Assembly: GCA_024698045.1 (NCBI GenBank)
Contig: JAILRS010000020.1
Span: forward strand, 1 to 64,000
Direction: 5' to 3'
From: Selenomonadaceae bacterium
GTDB lineage: Bacteria; Bacillota; Negativicutes; Selenomonadales; Selenomonadaceae
Length of the DNA stretch: 64,000 bases
Shown in pieces: positions 52,049 to 61,766 of this stretch. The notes beneath the pieces were generated by a model, which was not told the DNA's origin, ran no database searches, and worked only from the letters and a program-made list of their open reading frames with translations. Every line of letters begins with the position of its first letter. Position 1 is the stretch's first letter. The translations under genes and the position numbers were made by a program.

Positions 52049-54613
52049 ATGGAAAATATTTTTGAGTTAACAAAACCGGCACGCTACACGGGCGGAGAAT
52101 TCAACAGCGTGACGAAAAATTTTGATACTGTTGCTTGCCGAATTGCTTTGGCATTGCCCGATGTTTACGAAGTCGGCATGAGCAATTTGGGTCTTGCGAT
52201 TCTCTATTCGATTCTCAACGCGCGTGAAGATACTTTGTGCGAGAGAGTTTATTCGCCGTGGATTGATGCCGAAAAAGTTTTGCGCGAAAACAACGAGCCT
52301 CTTTTTGCCCTTGAATCGAAACGCGCGATAAAAGATTTTGATTTCCTCGGCTTTTCGTTGCAGTATGAGATGATTTATTCCAATGTGTTGAATATGTTAG
52401 ACTTGGCGCAGATACATTTGCATGTTAACGAGCGCGGCGAAGATGAACCGTTCATTATCGGTGGAGGGCCTTGCGTCTACAATGTCGAGCCCGTCGCGGA
52501 TTTTTTTGACTTCTTTATTGTCGGTGAAGCTGAGGAAGTTTTCGGCGAAGTTATCGAAACATTTATCGCGTGGAAAAATTCGGGTAAGTCGGGCGGTCGG
52601 CGCGGCTTCCTGAAAATGTTGATTAACATTAGCGGAATTTACGTGCCGGCCTTTTATGAACCTCTCTACGCCGACGGAAATTTTATCGGCATGAAAGTTA
52701 TCGAGCCGAATGCCCCGAAGAAAATTTTAAAACGCGTTGTGAAAGATTTCGACGTAACTCCCACCGTAGGCAAACCGATTGTGCCGTTCATGGAAATTGT
52801 ACACGATCGCGCAATGTTGGAACTGTTCAGAGGTTGCAGTCGCGGTTGCAGATTTTGTCAGGCAGGTATGACATACAGACCGGTAAGGGAACGTAAAAAG
52901 GAAACTTTACGGAAAATTGCGCGGCGGCTGATTGATTCGAGCGGTTGGGACGAATTGTCTTTAACTTCGTTGAGCTCCGCCGATTACTCTTGTCTGCCGC
53001 GATTGATTGACGATTTGAAACATGACTTTCGTAACGAAAAAGTAAGTTTCTCCCTACCGAGTCTGCGCATCGACAGTTTTTCGATTGAACTTGCGGAAAA
53101 AGTGCAGACGGTACGCAAGAGCGGTTTGACGTTCGCGCCCGAGGCAGGTACGCAAAGACTTCGTGATGTCATAAACAAAAACGTTACCGAAAAAAATTTG
53201 CTTGATGCGTGTGCCGCAGCGTTCGCCAAAGGTTGGAAGACGGTCAAATTATATTTCATGATGGGTTTGCCGACGGAAACCGAAGATGATATTCGCGGCA
53301 TTGCCGATTTGGCGCAGAAAGTTGCAGACTTATATCGTTCCGTAAAAAATCGTCGCGATGTCAAAGTCACGATAAGTGTTGCATGTTTTGTTCCCAAGCC
53401 GTTTACTCCGTTCCAATGGTTCGCGCAGATTTCCGCCGAAGAATTCGAGCGACGTCAACAATTTTTAAAAAGTTTGATTCGCGATAAGGCAATAACGTAT
53501 AATTATCACAATGCACAGTTGTCGGTATTGGAGGGAGCTTTGGCGCGCGGTGACAGAAGATTATCGCAAGTGATTGAAACAGCGTGGCGCAACGGAGCTA
53601 AATTTGACGGTTGGTCTGATTTATTCAAGCCCGAAGTTTGGGCGGAGGCATTTACGACATGCAATTTAGATCCGAGAATGTTCAGCGGAAGGACGCGCGA
53701 ATTTTGGGAGCCGTTACCGTGGGAACATACTTCGCCCGGCGTGGATAAGAGTTTCTTGCAATCCGAATGGGAAAAGTCACAGGCGGAGGAAACGACAAGA
53801 GATTGTAGGCGAACGAGTTGCACGGGTTGCGGCGTCTGCATGAATTTGGGCGTAAAGGTAAACGATTTTGCGAAGGAAAAATTACCGCCTTCGGAAAATT
53901 TGCCCGTCGAGGAGCCTAAAGAATTTTCGTTAACGAAATACCGCGCGCAAATTCGCAAGGGGACACAAATAGCCGTATTGAGCCATTTAGACTATATGAA
54001 TTTGTTTATGCGTGCGCTGATTCGTTCAAAACTTCCTGCGGCATGGAGCGAGGGATTTAATCCGCATTTGAAGGTATCATTTGCAACGGCATTGGCTGTG
54101 GGCGTGACGAGCGATTGCGAATATGTTGACTTTGAATTGACGGAACCGATAAGCGAATCGGAAGTATCGCGGCGACTGAACGAACAATTACCCGACGGCG
54201 CGGAAATATTGCGGCTGAAAAAATTGCGCGGTAAGGCAAAGCCGGTCATGTCACTCGTCGATATGTCACGCTACGAAGTCAAATTGCCTTTCGACGAAAA
54301 ACTTTTCGGCTCTGCGCAGAATTCGGTTACGAGTTTCAACGCGGCGGCAGTGATAGAATTTACACGCGTGACACCGAAGAAAACAAGGGAACTTGAATTG
54401 AAACAGTATATCGTCGAGCCGTTGAAGGCGGAGATGATTGGCGGCATCTTGCAAATAAAATTCGGGATAAAAATCACGCCGACGGGCAGCGTCAAGCCGA
54501 GCGAAGTACTAAAGATTTTGCGTGAACGATTTAATTTCCCGACAGACTTTTCTGCGGCGATAATCAATCGTACGGAATTACTTTGCGGCGGAAAATTGTT
54601 GCTTGACGTTTGA
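52049..54613 (+). CDS. TIGR03960/TIGR03936-type fused radical SAM protein
   Basis: 854 residues. The N-terminal part has the B12-binding-like domain (VYEVGMSNLGLAILYSILNA). The radical SAM cluster motif CxxxCxxC is RGCSRGCRFCQAGM at about 261-274, followed by ELSLTSLSSADYSCLP. A second Cys group, RRTSCTGCGVCMNLG (about 587-601), could hold another cluster. Residues ~625-854 are the DUF2344/TIGR03936 domain (LSHLDYMNLFMRALIRSKLP, WSEGFNPHLKVSFATALAVG). In many Firmicutes these lie beside rng and rplU; not here. Probably modifies RNA or ribosomes, but the substrate is unknown. Confidence 0.9.
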   Translation: MENIFELTKPARYTGGEFNSVTKNFDTVACRIALALPDVYEVGMSNLGLAILYSILNAREDTLCERVYSPWIDAEKVLRENNEPLFALESKRAIKDFDFLGFSLQYEMIYSNVLNMLDLAQIHLHVNERGEDEPFIIGGGPCVYNVEPVADFFDFFIVGEAEEVFGEVIETFIAWKNSGKSGGRRGFLKMLINISGIYVPAFYEPLYADGNFIGMKVIEPNAPKKILKRVVKDFDVTPTVGKPIVPFMEIVHDRAMLELFRGCSRGCRFCQAGMTYRPVRERKKETLRKIARRLIDSSGWDELSLTSLSSADYSCLPRLIDDLKHDFRNEKVSFSLPSLRIDSFSIELAEKVQTVRKSGLTFAPEAGTQRLRDVINKNVTEKNLLDACAAAFAKGWKTVKLYFMMGLPTETEDDIRGIADLAQKVADLYRSVKNRRDVKVTISVACFVPKPFTPFQWFAQISAEEFERRQQFLKSLIRDKAITYNYHNAQLSVLEGALARGDRRLSQVIETAWRNGAKFDGWSDLFKPEVWAEAFTTCNLDPRMFSGRTREFWEPLPWEHTSPGVDKSFLQSEWEKSQAEETTRDCRRTSCTGCGVCMNLGVKVNDFAKEKLPPSENLPVEEPKEFSLTKYRAQIRKGTQIAVLSHLDYMNLFMRALIRSKLPAAWSEGFNPHLKVSFATALAVGVTSDCEYVDFELTEPISESEVSRRLNEQLPDGAEILRLKKLRGKAKPVMSLVDMSRYEVKLPFDEKLFGSAQNSVTSFNAAAVIEFTRVTPKKTRELELKQYIVEPLKAEMIGGILQIKFGIKITPTGSVKPSEVLKILRERFNFPTDFSAAIINRTELLCGGKLLLDV

Positions 54614-54740
54614 CGGCGCGGATTATCTTATATACAAGAATGAAAAATATCTGTACAATTCAATCGCTGAAGGATTTGTAAGCATATGAGACGAATTACG
54701 GGGATGTTTGGCATATTGTACAGGGAAAGGAGTAACGAAG

Positions 54741-55865
54741 ATGGTTGACAGTATGGAACTTTATCAAGAAGCTTTGGCATTAGCTCAAAAAAATAAATTC
54801 TATGTGATACCGAAAGATGTGTTGAAGAATTTTTATCTGCAATTGGTCACGACGATTTTCTGCGAACTGGTAATAAAAAAAAGTTCGCCGCTGCTGTCGT
54901 TTTTCATTAAGGGCAACCAAATTAATTACTCTTCGAAAAATTTTATCATTGTTCCGATTCAATATCAGCCCTCTGTATTTTACACGAGTTTTGATATGTA
55001 CATGATTGTTTACGGAATCAATATGGTCATCACGGAGAATTTGGAATCGGTTTCCGGCTTATACGAACACAACGAAAAATATGTTTTCTGCGGCACTCCG
55101 TTGAGTAATAATTCGATGGGGGAGTTAATCAAAAGTTTGGGGACGTTGGACGAATCAATCGGGAAAATTTCGGGCGGCGAAAAGATTGTCGAAAAAAAAG
55201 TCGAAGTGCCCGTCGAAAAAATAGTCGAAAAACGTATCGAAGTACCCGTTGAAAAGATAGTCGAAAAACGTGTCGAAGTACCTGTAGAAAAAATAGTTGA
55301 AAAGGTTGTTGAAGTGCCTGTCGAAAAGATTGTCGAAGTACCCGTCGAAAAAATTTCTTTGGAAAACGGTGACGATTTAAAGCTGATAGCCGATAAATTG
55401 ACGGCGGAAAGACACGCTCAAGACGAAAAGATTGTCGACGAGATAAAAAAAATTCAACTGTCATTGCAGGACGAATTACCGCGATTGCAGAAAACTTTAA
55501 AGACAATTGCCGATATCCGCGAAGAAATTGACTACAAAACTTTGGAGGAGCCGATATATCAGCTGTTGACATTGTTTGATAAAATTAACGAGACTACGCA
55601 GAAACATCCGCAGGAAGATATAAAAAAAGGTTACGACAAACTTATCAAACGTTGCAATGCCTTCGCCAATTACGTTAGACAGTCGTTGGCGGCATTGGGC
55701 GCGGAATTAATCGACGAGACAAACATTTCATTCAATCCCGAAAAACATAAATTAACTGAGGGAGATTATCCTTCCGACGGCGCGAAAGTTTCCAAAATCG
55801 TGACGGTCGGTCTCATATACAAGGGTAATGTTCGCCGTAAAGCCGAAGTGGAAATCGGCAACTGA
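54741..55865 (+). CDS. GrpE-like protein with VPVEKIVEK repeat linker
   Basis: 374 residues from the ATG with GGAAAGGAG upstream. Residues 1-130 are an unassigned alpha/beta domain. Residues ~153-205 are a repeat region of a 12-residue unit with the pattern VEVPVEKIVEKR, five copies, the last two shortened. A helical part (about 225-310) and a C-terminal segment SDGAKVSKIVTVGLIYKGN then VRRKAEVEIGN follow, which fits the GrpE beta domain (V..V...G.I..G.VRRKA.V.V). The next gene is an Hsp70 69 bases downstream. This repeats the pairing seen at 18-19 kb and 33-35 kb. Confidence 0.62.
   Translation: MVDSMELYQEALALAQKNKFYVIPKDVLKNFYLQLVTTIFCELVIKKSSPLLSFFIKGNQINYSSKNFIIVPIQYQPSVFYTSFDMYMIVYGINMVITENLESVSGLYEHNEKYVFCGTPLSNNSMGELIKSLGTLDESIGKISGGEKIVEKKVEVPVEKIVEKRIEVPVEKIVEKRVEVPVEKIVEKVVEVPVEKIVEVPVEKISLENGDDLKLIADKLTAERHAQDEKIVDEIKKIQLSLQDELPRLQKTLKTIADIREEIDYKTLEEPIYQLLTLFDKINETTQKHPQEDIKKGYDKLIKRCNAFANYVRQSLAALGAELIDETNISFNPEKHKLTEGDYPSDGAKVSKIVTVGLIYKGNVRRKAEVEIGN
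55200..55355 (+). repeat. In-frame 36-base repeats coding VEVPVEKIVEKR units
   Basis: Consecutive units encode VEVPVEKIVEKR, IEVPVEKIVEKR, VEVPVEKIVEKV, then two 8-residue units VEVPVEKI. The DNA has diverged at third positions while protein is kept, so the repeat is old and under selection for protein sequence. Confidence 0.9.
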
Positions 55866-55934
55866 GGTAACTGCGGCGAATTAAAAGGTAAACACCCCGA
55901 CGATTTTTCGGGGGAAATTGGGAGGTAATTTTTA

Positions 55935-57398
55935 ATGAAGATAGGGATAGATTTCGGGACGTCTTTTTCATTGCCGGTCGCATTGATAAACGACAATCCT
56001 GCGGTACTTTTACCGGGCGGGCAATACGGAATCCCTTCGGTTTTCTACTACGACAAAAAGCAGGGAGTAGTAATCGGCGAACCTGCAAATAATTTGAGTG
56101 TTCGTCGTCCCGATAACGTTATCCGAAATATAAAGATGGAGATAAGCAACCCGAAGAAAAGAAGTTTTCGTATCGACAACAAAATTTTTTCCAAGAAGGA
56201 AATTATCGGTCACATCTTCGAAGAAATAAAAAATACCGCGCTGGAAGGTATCGAGACGAAACAGTTGACTTCTCAGGAGATTGACGGCGCAGTTATTTCG
56301 GTTCCTGCGGCATTTACTTTGCGCGAATTGAACTTAATCAAGGATGCCGCGCAGGATAAGGCCAAATTAAAAGTTTTGGGATTTATTCGCGAACCCGTAG
56401 CGGCGGCAATTTCCTATTTCAATGCGCCCGGTGCCGAAGACGAAAAAACAATTTTGGTTTACGATTTGGGCGGCGGTACTTGCGACGTGGCTATTGTTCG
56501 TTCCGACAGAGAAGCCGAAGAATGGTATCAAGTAATAGATTCGGATATGTTGAGAATCGGCGGCAGAGATTGGGATAACGTTTTGAGTGATTGGATAAAA
56601 GAAAAGTGTCGCGAACAAAATCCCGATATCAAATTCGATAAGAAGGCCGAAGAAAAAATTTTGAAGGTAGCTTTGGAAGTAAAGCACAATCTTTCACGCC
56701 TCGAAACATATTCATCCTACATTGAGATTAACGACGAAGATTATGACTTTGAAATTACGCGCGAAGAATTTGAAATCATAAGCGAAGATCTTTTGATGAG
56801 CACGATGAAAGTAGTCGAAGACCTAAAGGAAAAATGTGCCACGAACATTGATTATATCGTCTGCGTCGGCGGCAGCTCCAATATGCCGCAAGTTCGTAAA
56901 GCATTCGAGGCAAATTACCCCGATACCGAAATAAAACTTTTCGAGCCGGAAAAAGCTATAGCGATTGGCGCGGCGATTTACGCCGAACATTTGACCGATG
57001 AAAATTTCTTGCATGACATATGTAAGTTCTCGTACGGCGCGCGCTACGTTCAGAACTTCAGCAAGTACAAAGACTACAACAGGCTGAGAATTTACAATAT
57101 CATTTACAAAGGTAACCCCTTGCCTACGACCGGCATATCTATGTCCACCAAAATCGAGGACGATCAACCCAGCACTTATATTGCGATTTACGAATCGGAA
57201 TGTACCGATTACATTTACAAGCCCGAGAACGGTACTTATATCGGCGAAATAGAAATCAGCGGCTTGGATGACGCAAGGCAGGGCGATGAAACAATTTTGA
57301 CGATGATGATAGATCAAAGCGGACTCATGCAATTAAAAGCAGTGGACAGCCGTACGGGAAAAACTGCGGAAGTAACAATACAACTTGAAGAATATTGA
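55935..57398 (+). CDS. Hsp70-family protein (short, no lid)
   Basis: 487 residues. MKIGIDFGTSFSLPVALIND at the start with Ser-Phe-Ser in place of Thr-Asn, EPVAAAISYFNAPG, LVYDLGGGTCDVAIV (about 174-188) and VCVGGSSNMPQVRKAF (about 309-324), so an Hsp70 ATPase is clear. The C-terminal ~120 residues are a beta domain (NPLPTTGISMSTKIED ... AEVTIQLEEY) without the helical lid. A stem (CCCCGA / TCGGGG) lies between the GrpE-like gene and this one. Housekeeping dnaK would be ~610 residues and sit by grpE and dnaJ, which are not here. Confidence 0.88.
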   Translation: MKIGIDFGTSFSLPVALINDNPAVLLPGGQYGIPSVFYYDKKQGVVIGEPANNLSVRRPDNVIRNIKMEISNPKKRSFRIDNKIFSKKEIIGHIFEEIKNTALEGIETKQLTSQEIDGAVISVPAAFTLRELNLIKDAAQDKAKLKVLGFIREPVAAAISYFNAPGAEDEKTILVYDLGGGTCDVAIVRSDREAEEWYQVIDSDMLRIGGRDWDNVLSDWIKEKCREQNPDIKFDKKAEEKILKVALEVKHNLSRLETYSSYIEINDEDYDFEITREEFEIISEDLLMSTMKVVEDLKEKCATNIDYIVCVGGSSNMPQVRKAFEANYPDTEIKLFEPEKAIAIGAAIYAEHLTDENFLHDICKFSYGARYVQNFSKYKDYNRLRIYNIIYKGNPLPTTGISMSTKIEDDQPSTYIAIYESECTDYIYKPENGTYIGEIEISGLDDARQGDETILTMMIDQSGLMQLKAVDSRTGKTAEVTIQLEEY

Positions 57399-57426
57399 CG
57401 CCGAAATTTTCACGGCGCATCAAATA

Positions 57427-57465
57427 AAAAATCCCCTTCCTTTAATCGGGAGGGGAATATTTTTT
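57427..57465. terminator. Bidirectional terminator between Hsp70 and thiD
   Basis: AAAAAATCCCC-TTCC, a short TTTAATC loop, GGGAGGGGAATATTTTTT. T-runs on both strands serve the convergent Hsp70 and thiD genes. Confidence 0.8.
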
Positions 57466-58279
57466 AATCGTTGAAATCGGAGCCGTGCAAGTTAAATCCG
57501 TGATTTAATGCCCCGTTGCCTTTGCCTATATTTAAATCGTTCATCAATGCGCCCGTCAAATAACTTTTGGCACGCCCGACCGATTCGATTAAGTCATAAC
57601 CTTTGGCGAGATTGGCGGCGATAGCAGAACTCAAAGTGCAACCGGTACCGTGCGTATTTTTTGTGTCGATACGTTTGCCGTAAAACCATGTACCTTTTAC
57701 GCCGTCGAAGAGAAAATCACTTGCGTCGCTAAAACCGTGTCCGCCCTTCGCCAAAACCGCGCAACCGTACTCATCGAAAATTTTCGCGGCTATACGTTCC
57801 ATATCTTCGGGCGAAGAAATTTTTTCGTCGGCAATTGCTTCAAGCTCGGGCAAATTCGGCGTGATAACCTTCGCAATCGGGAAGAGCCGCATTTTCAAAA
57901 CGGTAACGGCATTCTCGTCTATGAGCCGCGCGCCCGAAGTTGCTATCATCACGGGATCCACGACGATATTATTTACTCCGCACGGACTCAATTTATCCGC
58001 TATGACATCAATCAACTGCGCAGATGATACCATGCCGATTTTAACCGCGTCGGGAAAAATATCCTCGAAAACCGCATCAAGTTGATTGCGTAGAAATTCG
58101 GGGGTGGAATTCATTACCGCACGAACACCGCAAGTATTTTGGGCAGTCAACGCGGTCACGACACTCATGCCGTAAACTCCGTTTGCCAGGAAAGTTTTTA
58201 AATCCGCTTGAATACCTGCGCCGCCCGAACAATCCGAACCGGCTACAGTCAATGCTATATACTTTGTCGGTGTTGACAT
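57464..58279 (-). CDS. thiD: Hydroxymethylpyrimidine/phosphomethylpyrimidine kinase
   Basis: 271 residues, ribokinase-like fold. VAGSDCSGGAGIQADLKTF binds substrate, VVDPVMIATSGARLID is the conserved core, and DTKNTHGTGCTLSSAIAANL holds the anion hole and catalytic residue. Phosphorylates HMP and HMP-P for thiamine synthesis; some relatives act on pyridoxal, which I cannot exclude. The gene lies 31 bases after birA on the same strand. Confidence 0.93.
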   Translation of the reverse strand: MSTPTKYIALTVAGSDCSGGAGIQADLKTFLANGVYGMSVVTALTAQNTCGVRAVMNSTPEFLRNQLDAVFEDIFPDAVKIGMVSSAQLIDVIADKLSPCGVNNIVVDPVMIATSGARLIDENAVTVLKMRLFPIAKVITPNLPELEAIADEKISSPEDMERIAAKIFDEYGCAVLAKGGHGFSDASDFLFDGVKGTWFYGKRIDTKNTHGTGCTLSSAIAANLAKGYDLIESVGRAKSYLTGALMNDLNIGKGNGALNHGFNLHGSDFND

Positions 58280-58309
58280 AATTGATATCCTTTCGCCGCA
58301 GAATTTGAT

Positions 58310-59299
58310 TTACTTAAGATTGCGAATAGAAACATCACCGGCGTAAACAGTGCGCAAACCTTGTTCGGTCTCCACGATAAGCGCGCCCGTTTTATCCAAG
58401 TCGACAGCTTTACCGCTGTAACTTTCTCCGTTATCGCCCATCGTGATGACGCGAATATCTTTGCCGAGCGTGATATTGTATTTGCGCCAGAGATTTATGA
58501 TATCGTCGAAACCCGAGGTGATAACATTCAAGTAAAGTTTGTCAAATTCCTCAAGTACCGCTCGGAAAAATTTCACTCTCGAAATCGGTGCGCCGTTCAT
58601 TTCGGAAAGCGATGCGGCTACAGAACGAATATCTTCGGGAAAATCTTCATGACTGATATTTACGTTGATGCCTACGCCGATAACTATGTAATTGATTTTA
58701 CCAATCTCGCCGCTCATTTCCGTGAGGATACCAACAATTTTTCGTCCCTCGAACAAAATATCGTTAGGCCATTTTATTTCGGCTTTGAGATTGAAACGCG
58801 CCATAGCTTCGGCAACCGCAACCGCCGCCATCAATGTAAATTTTGATGCTTCGTACGGCGGAAAATTCGGGCGAAGTATAACAGAAAACCAAATACCTTT
58901 ACCGCGTGGCGAATAAAAATTTCGTTCCAATCTGCCTTTGCCGCCGCTTTGTTCTTCGGCGACAATTATCGTACCTTCCTGCGCCCCGTGATATGCCAAC
59001 GCTTTTGCCTCGTGGTTTGTGGATTCTACCGCAGGATAGTAATACATTTTATCGGTTGTATTGGCGATAATTTTTGTGTCAAGTCCTATTTGAATTTCGC
59101 TGGGCAGTAATAAATCGGGCGCGTCTTTCAAATTGTAACCGCGTCTTTCACGGCTTATAATTTCATAACCGCTGTCTCTCAACTTCTGTATGTGTTTCCA
59201 TACTGCAGTTCGGGAGATTCCCAATTCTCCTGCGATACTCTCACCCGAAATAAAATCGGTACCAGCATTTTTCAAAATCTCTACAATGGTTTTTCGCAT
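58310..59299 (-). CDS. birA: Biotin-[acetyl-CoA-carboxylase] ligase / biotin operon repressor
   Basis: 329 residues from the ATG with GAGGTGG 6-7 bases upstream (a TTG five codons before is rejected). N-terminal winged helix (GESIAGELGISRTAVWKHIQKL), ligase core with AEEQSGGKGRLERNFYSP in the biotinyl-AMP loop and IKWPNDILFEGRKIVGIL, and the C-terminal SH3-like domain (YSGKAVDLDKTGALIVETEQG). The loop Gly-Lys-Gly-Arg-Leu-Glu-Arg is typical of the two-domain Firmicutes BirA. Attaches biotin to biotin-dependent carboxylases and represses biotin genes. Confidence 0.95.
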   Translation of the reverse strand: MRKTIVEILKNAGTDFISGESIAGELGISRTAVWKHIQKLRDSGYEIISRERRGYNLKDAPDLLLPSEIQIGLDTKIIANTTDKMYYYPAVESTNHEAKALAYHGAQEGTIIVAEEQSGGKGRLERNFYSPRGKGIWFSVILRPNFPPYEASKFTLMAAVAVAEAMARFNLKAEIKWPNDILFEGRKIVGILTEMSGEIGKINYIVIGVGINVNISHEDFPEDIRSVAASLSEMNGAPISRVKFFRAVLEEFDKLYLNVITSGFDDIINLWRKYNITLGKDIRVITMGDNGESYSGKAVDLDKTGALIVETEQGLRTVYAGDVSIRNLK

Positions 59300-59562
59300 A
59301 TAAATCCACCTCAATTAAGCTTGTCAGTTTTAAATAGAGTTCGCATATTGGGTATCATAAACGATAAACTTTTTGCAAGTCTTTGTCAATAAAATTCTTT
59401 AATAATAGAGTGACACCAAAGTTATACGATAACATTTGTTCCCGATAATTACCGTCGACGAAAAATTATCACGGGCGGCAGGATTTTTAAACGGCGCGGC
59501 AAATAAGCGTAACAAGTGACGAAAAATTTTTGAACGCAGTTTATATTTCAGGAGGGATTACC

Positions 59563-60405
59563 TTGAGAGAGCTAGACGTCAAACTCATTACCGAGAACGT
59601 CGCAGAGATGTGCAAAGAGGCGGCATATTATTTGCCGGACGATGTTTATCGCGCATTGAAACGCGGACGCGAAACGGAAAAATCACCCGTCGGTCAAATC
59701 GTCCTCGATCAAATCATCAAGAATGCCGAAATCGCAAAAGCCGAAGATCGTCCCTATTGCCAAGATACGGGCATGACGATTGTTTTTCTTGAAGTCGGGC
59801 AGGACTTACACATTGTCGGCGGCGGTCTTGAAGAGGCAGTGAATGCAGGTATCGCAAAAGGTTACACCGAAGGATATTTGCGCAAATCAGTTGTCGGCGA
59901 ACCGCTTTTTAATCGCGTAAACACGAAGAACAATACACCGGGCGTTATCTACACTAAAATCGTACCCGGCGATAAACTCAGCATTACGGTTGCGCCCAAA
60001 GGTTTCGGTTCCGAAAACAAATCGGGCATCAAAATGTTAGTACCTGCCGACGGTGTTCGCGGTGTCAAAAAAGCTGTCATGGAAATTATTTTGCATGCAA
60101 GCATGAACCCTTGTCCGCCGATGGTTGTCGGTATCGGTATCGGTGGCACTATGGACAGAGCCGCATTACTTTCCAAAAAGGCGTTGACTCGTTCCATTGA
60201 CGAACGCAATCCGATGCCCGAATATGCACAGCTTGAACAAGAGTTGCTTGATATGATAAACTCCACGGGCATAGGTCCCCAACTTGGCGGCACTACTTCC
60301 GCACTTGCCGTCAATATCGAATGGGCTCCCACTCACATTGCAGGTCTGCCCGTCGCCGTGACTATTTGCTGTCATGCAATGAGACACGCACACAGAGTAC
60401 TCTAA
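59563..60405 (+). CDS. Class I (4Fe-4S) fumarate hydratase, alpha subunit
   Basis: 280 residues from TTG with GGAGGG 6 bases upstream. Cluster cysteines are in DRPYCQDTGM, MNPCPPMVVGIGIGG and TICCHAMRHAHR. TtdA/FumA-alpha family; converts fumarate and malate, or tartrate. Pairing with the beta subunit 54 bases later and with sdhCAB supports fumarase. Longer in-frame starts upstream would include the ribosome site. Confidence 0.93.
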   Translation: MRELDVKLITENVAEMCKEAAYYLPDDVYRALKRGRETEKSPVGQIVLDQIIKNAEIAKAEDRPYCQDTGMTIVFLEVGQDLHIVGGGLEEAVNAGIAKGYTEGYLRKSVVGEPLFNRVNTKNNTPGVIYTKIVPGDKLSITVAPKGFGSENKSGIKMLVPADGVRGVKKAVMEIILHASMNPCPPMVVGIGIGGTMDRAALLSKKALTRSIDERNPMPEYAQLEQELLDMINSTGIGPQLGGTTSALAVNIEWAPTHIAGLPVAVTICCHAMRHAHRVL

Positions 60406-60459
60406 TCACCGAATTTATTTTGTAAGCGTAAAATTTTTCGCAAAGGAGAGATTAACAGA

Positions 60460-61032
60460 ATGGCAGAGAGTATAAGAATCACGACGCCGTTCACAGAGGA
60501 GATGTCGCGCAAACTCAAGGCAGGCGACAGCGTCCTTATAACGGGCACGATTATCAGCGCAAGAGATGCCGCACATAAAGTCATGACGGAGGCTTTGGCA
60601 CGTGGCGAAAAATTACCCGTCGATTGGACTAATCAAATCGTTTACTACTTAGGACCTACACCCGCAAAACCCGGGGATCCTATCGGTTCATGCGGCCCCA
60701 CTACTTCGGGCAGAATGGACGCCTATACGCCCACAATGCTCGATCAAGGAATCAAAGGCATGGTCGGCAAAGGTTCGCGCACAAAAGAAGTCGTAGAGGC
60801 TATGAAGAAAAACGGCGCGACTTACTTTGCGGCGGTCGGCGGCGCGGCTGCTCTTATCGCAAAATCGGTCAAGAAATACACCGTGCTTGCTTATCCCGAA
60901 CTCGGTCCCGAAGCCGTAGCGGCTCTTGAGGTCGTCGATTTCCCCGCTATTGTCGTCATCGATTGCGAAGGAAATAATTTCTACGAAATCGGGCAGAAAG
61001 ATTATCGTCACTTCGATATTAATCAAATCTAG
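60460..61032 (+). CDS. Class I fumarate hydratase, beta subunit
   Basis: 190 residues. KAGDSVLITGTIISARDAAHK, then GPTTSGRMDAYTPTMLDQG and KGMVGKGSRTKEVVEAMKK, the C-terminal half of class I fumarases (swivelling domain). It works with the alpha subunit in a two-subunit enzyme and lacks the cluster ligands. AAAGGAGAG precedes the ATG. Confidence 0.93.
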   Translation: MAESIRITTPFTEEMSRKLKAGDSVLITGTIISARDAAHKVMTEALARGEKLPVDWTNQIVYYLGPTPAKPGDPIGSCGPTTSGRMDAYTPTMLDQGIKGMVGKGSRTKEVVEAMKKNGATYFAAVGGAAALIAKSVKKYTVLAYPELGPEAVAALEVVDFPAIVVIDCEGNNFYEIGQKDYRHFDINQI

Positions 61033-61108
61033 TAAGGACTAAGGAGATGCGAGGGCGATTTGATTTTGTGAATTGTCCTCGGTCTTCGTGTAAACAAGGA
61101 GGCTACCA

Positions 61109-61732
61109 ATGTTTCACACAACTTTTTATCTGCGGCGGTTACATTCGCTGTGCGGCTTGCTCGTATTGGGCTTAGTGCTTTTTGAGCACATATTTACAAA
61201 CTCCATGGCTATTTTTGGTCCCGAAGGACTTAACACCGCACTCGAAATGATGGAGCTTATTCCAAAACCGATTTTCCTCGGTCTTGAACTCGGCGGCATC
61301 GCTATCCCCCTGTTATTCCACGGCATTTATGGTATTTACATTGCTTTACAGGCGAAGAACAATCCCGGCGATTACGGATTCATTCGCAACATAAATTTTA
61401 CTCTTCAACGTTGGACTGCTTGGTTTCTCGTTGTGTTCCTGATTTGGCACGTCGGTTATCTTCGTTGCTACGTCAAGGGTGTCACGGGCACTCCTATTTC
61501 TTTTGAGTTGTTGCAGAACTTTTTCCAAAATCCGATTGTCGTCGTGCTCTATATCTTGGGCATGTGGGCGGCTATCTTCCATTTCTGCAACGGCATTACG
61601 ACTTTCTGCATGACATGGGGTATCACAAAAGGTCCCCGCGCTCAAAATGTTATCAGCATTATCAGCATGATGCTTTGCGCTCTGCTCTGCCTCATTACCG
61701 TTGTCTTCATGGCAAGCTACTTCATGTATTAA
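61109..61732 (+). CDS. sdhC: Succinate dehydrogenase/fumarate reductase cytochrome b558 subunit
   Basis: 207 residues with five hydrophobic segments (about 10-30, 60-80, 95-120, 140-165, 175-200) and membrane His residues that can ligate two haems (LRRLHSLCGLL, LLFHGIYGIYI, FLIWHVGYLR, AIFHFCNGI). This is the single-subunit cyt b558 type of class B quinone oxidoreductases found in Bacillus and in Firmicutes fumarate reductases. Anchors SdhA/B in the membrane and passes electrons between menaquinone and succinate/fumarate. AAGGAGG precedes the ATG. Confidence 0.93.
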   Translation: MFHTTFYLRRLHSLCGLLVLGLVLFEHIFTNSMAIFGPEGLNTALEMMELIPKPIFLGLELGGIAIPLLFHGIYGIYIALQAKNNPGDYGFIRNINFTLQRWTAWFLVVFLIWHVGYLRCYVKGVTGTPISFELLQNFFQNPIVVVLYILGMWAAIFHFCNGITTFCMTWGITKGPRAQNVISIISMMLCALLCLITVVFMASYFMY

Positions 61733-61766
61733 GCAATCGAAAGAAAATCTTTTTAGGAGATTAATT

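Noticed and set aside
55200-55355. CRISPR or phage repeat
   Set aside because: It is a protein-coding repeat (VEVPVEKIVEKR) without spacers.
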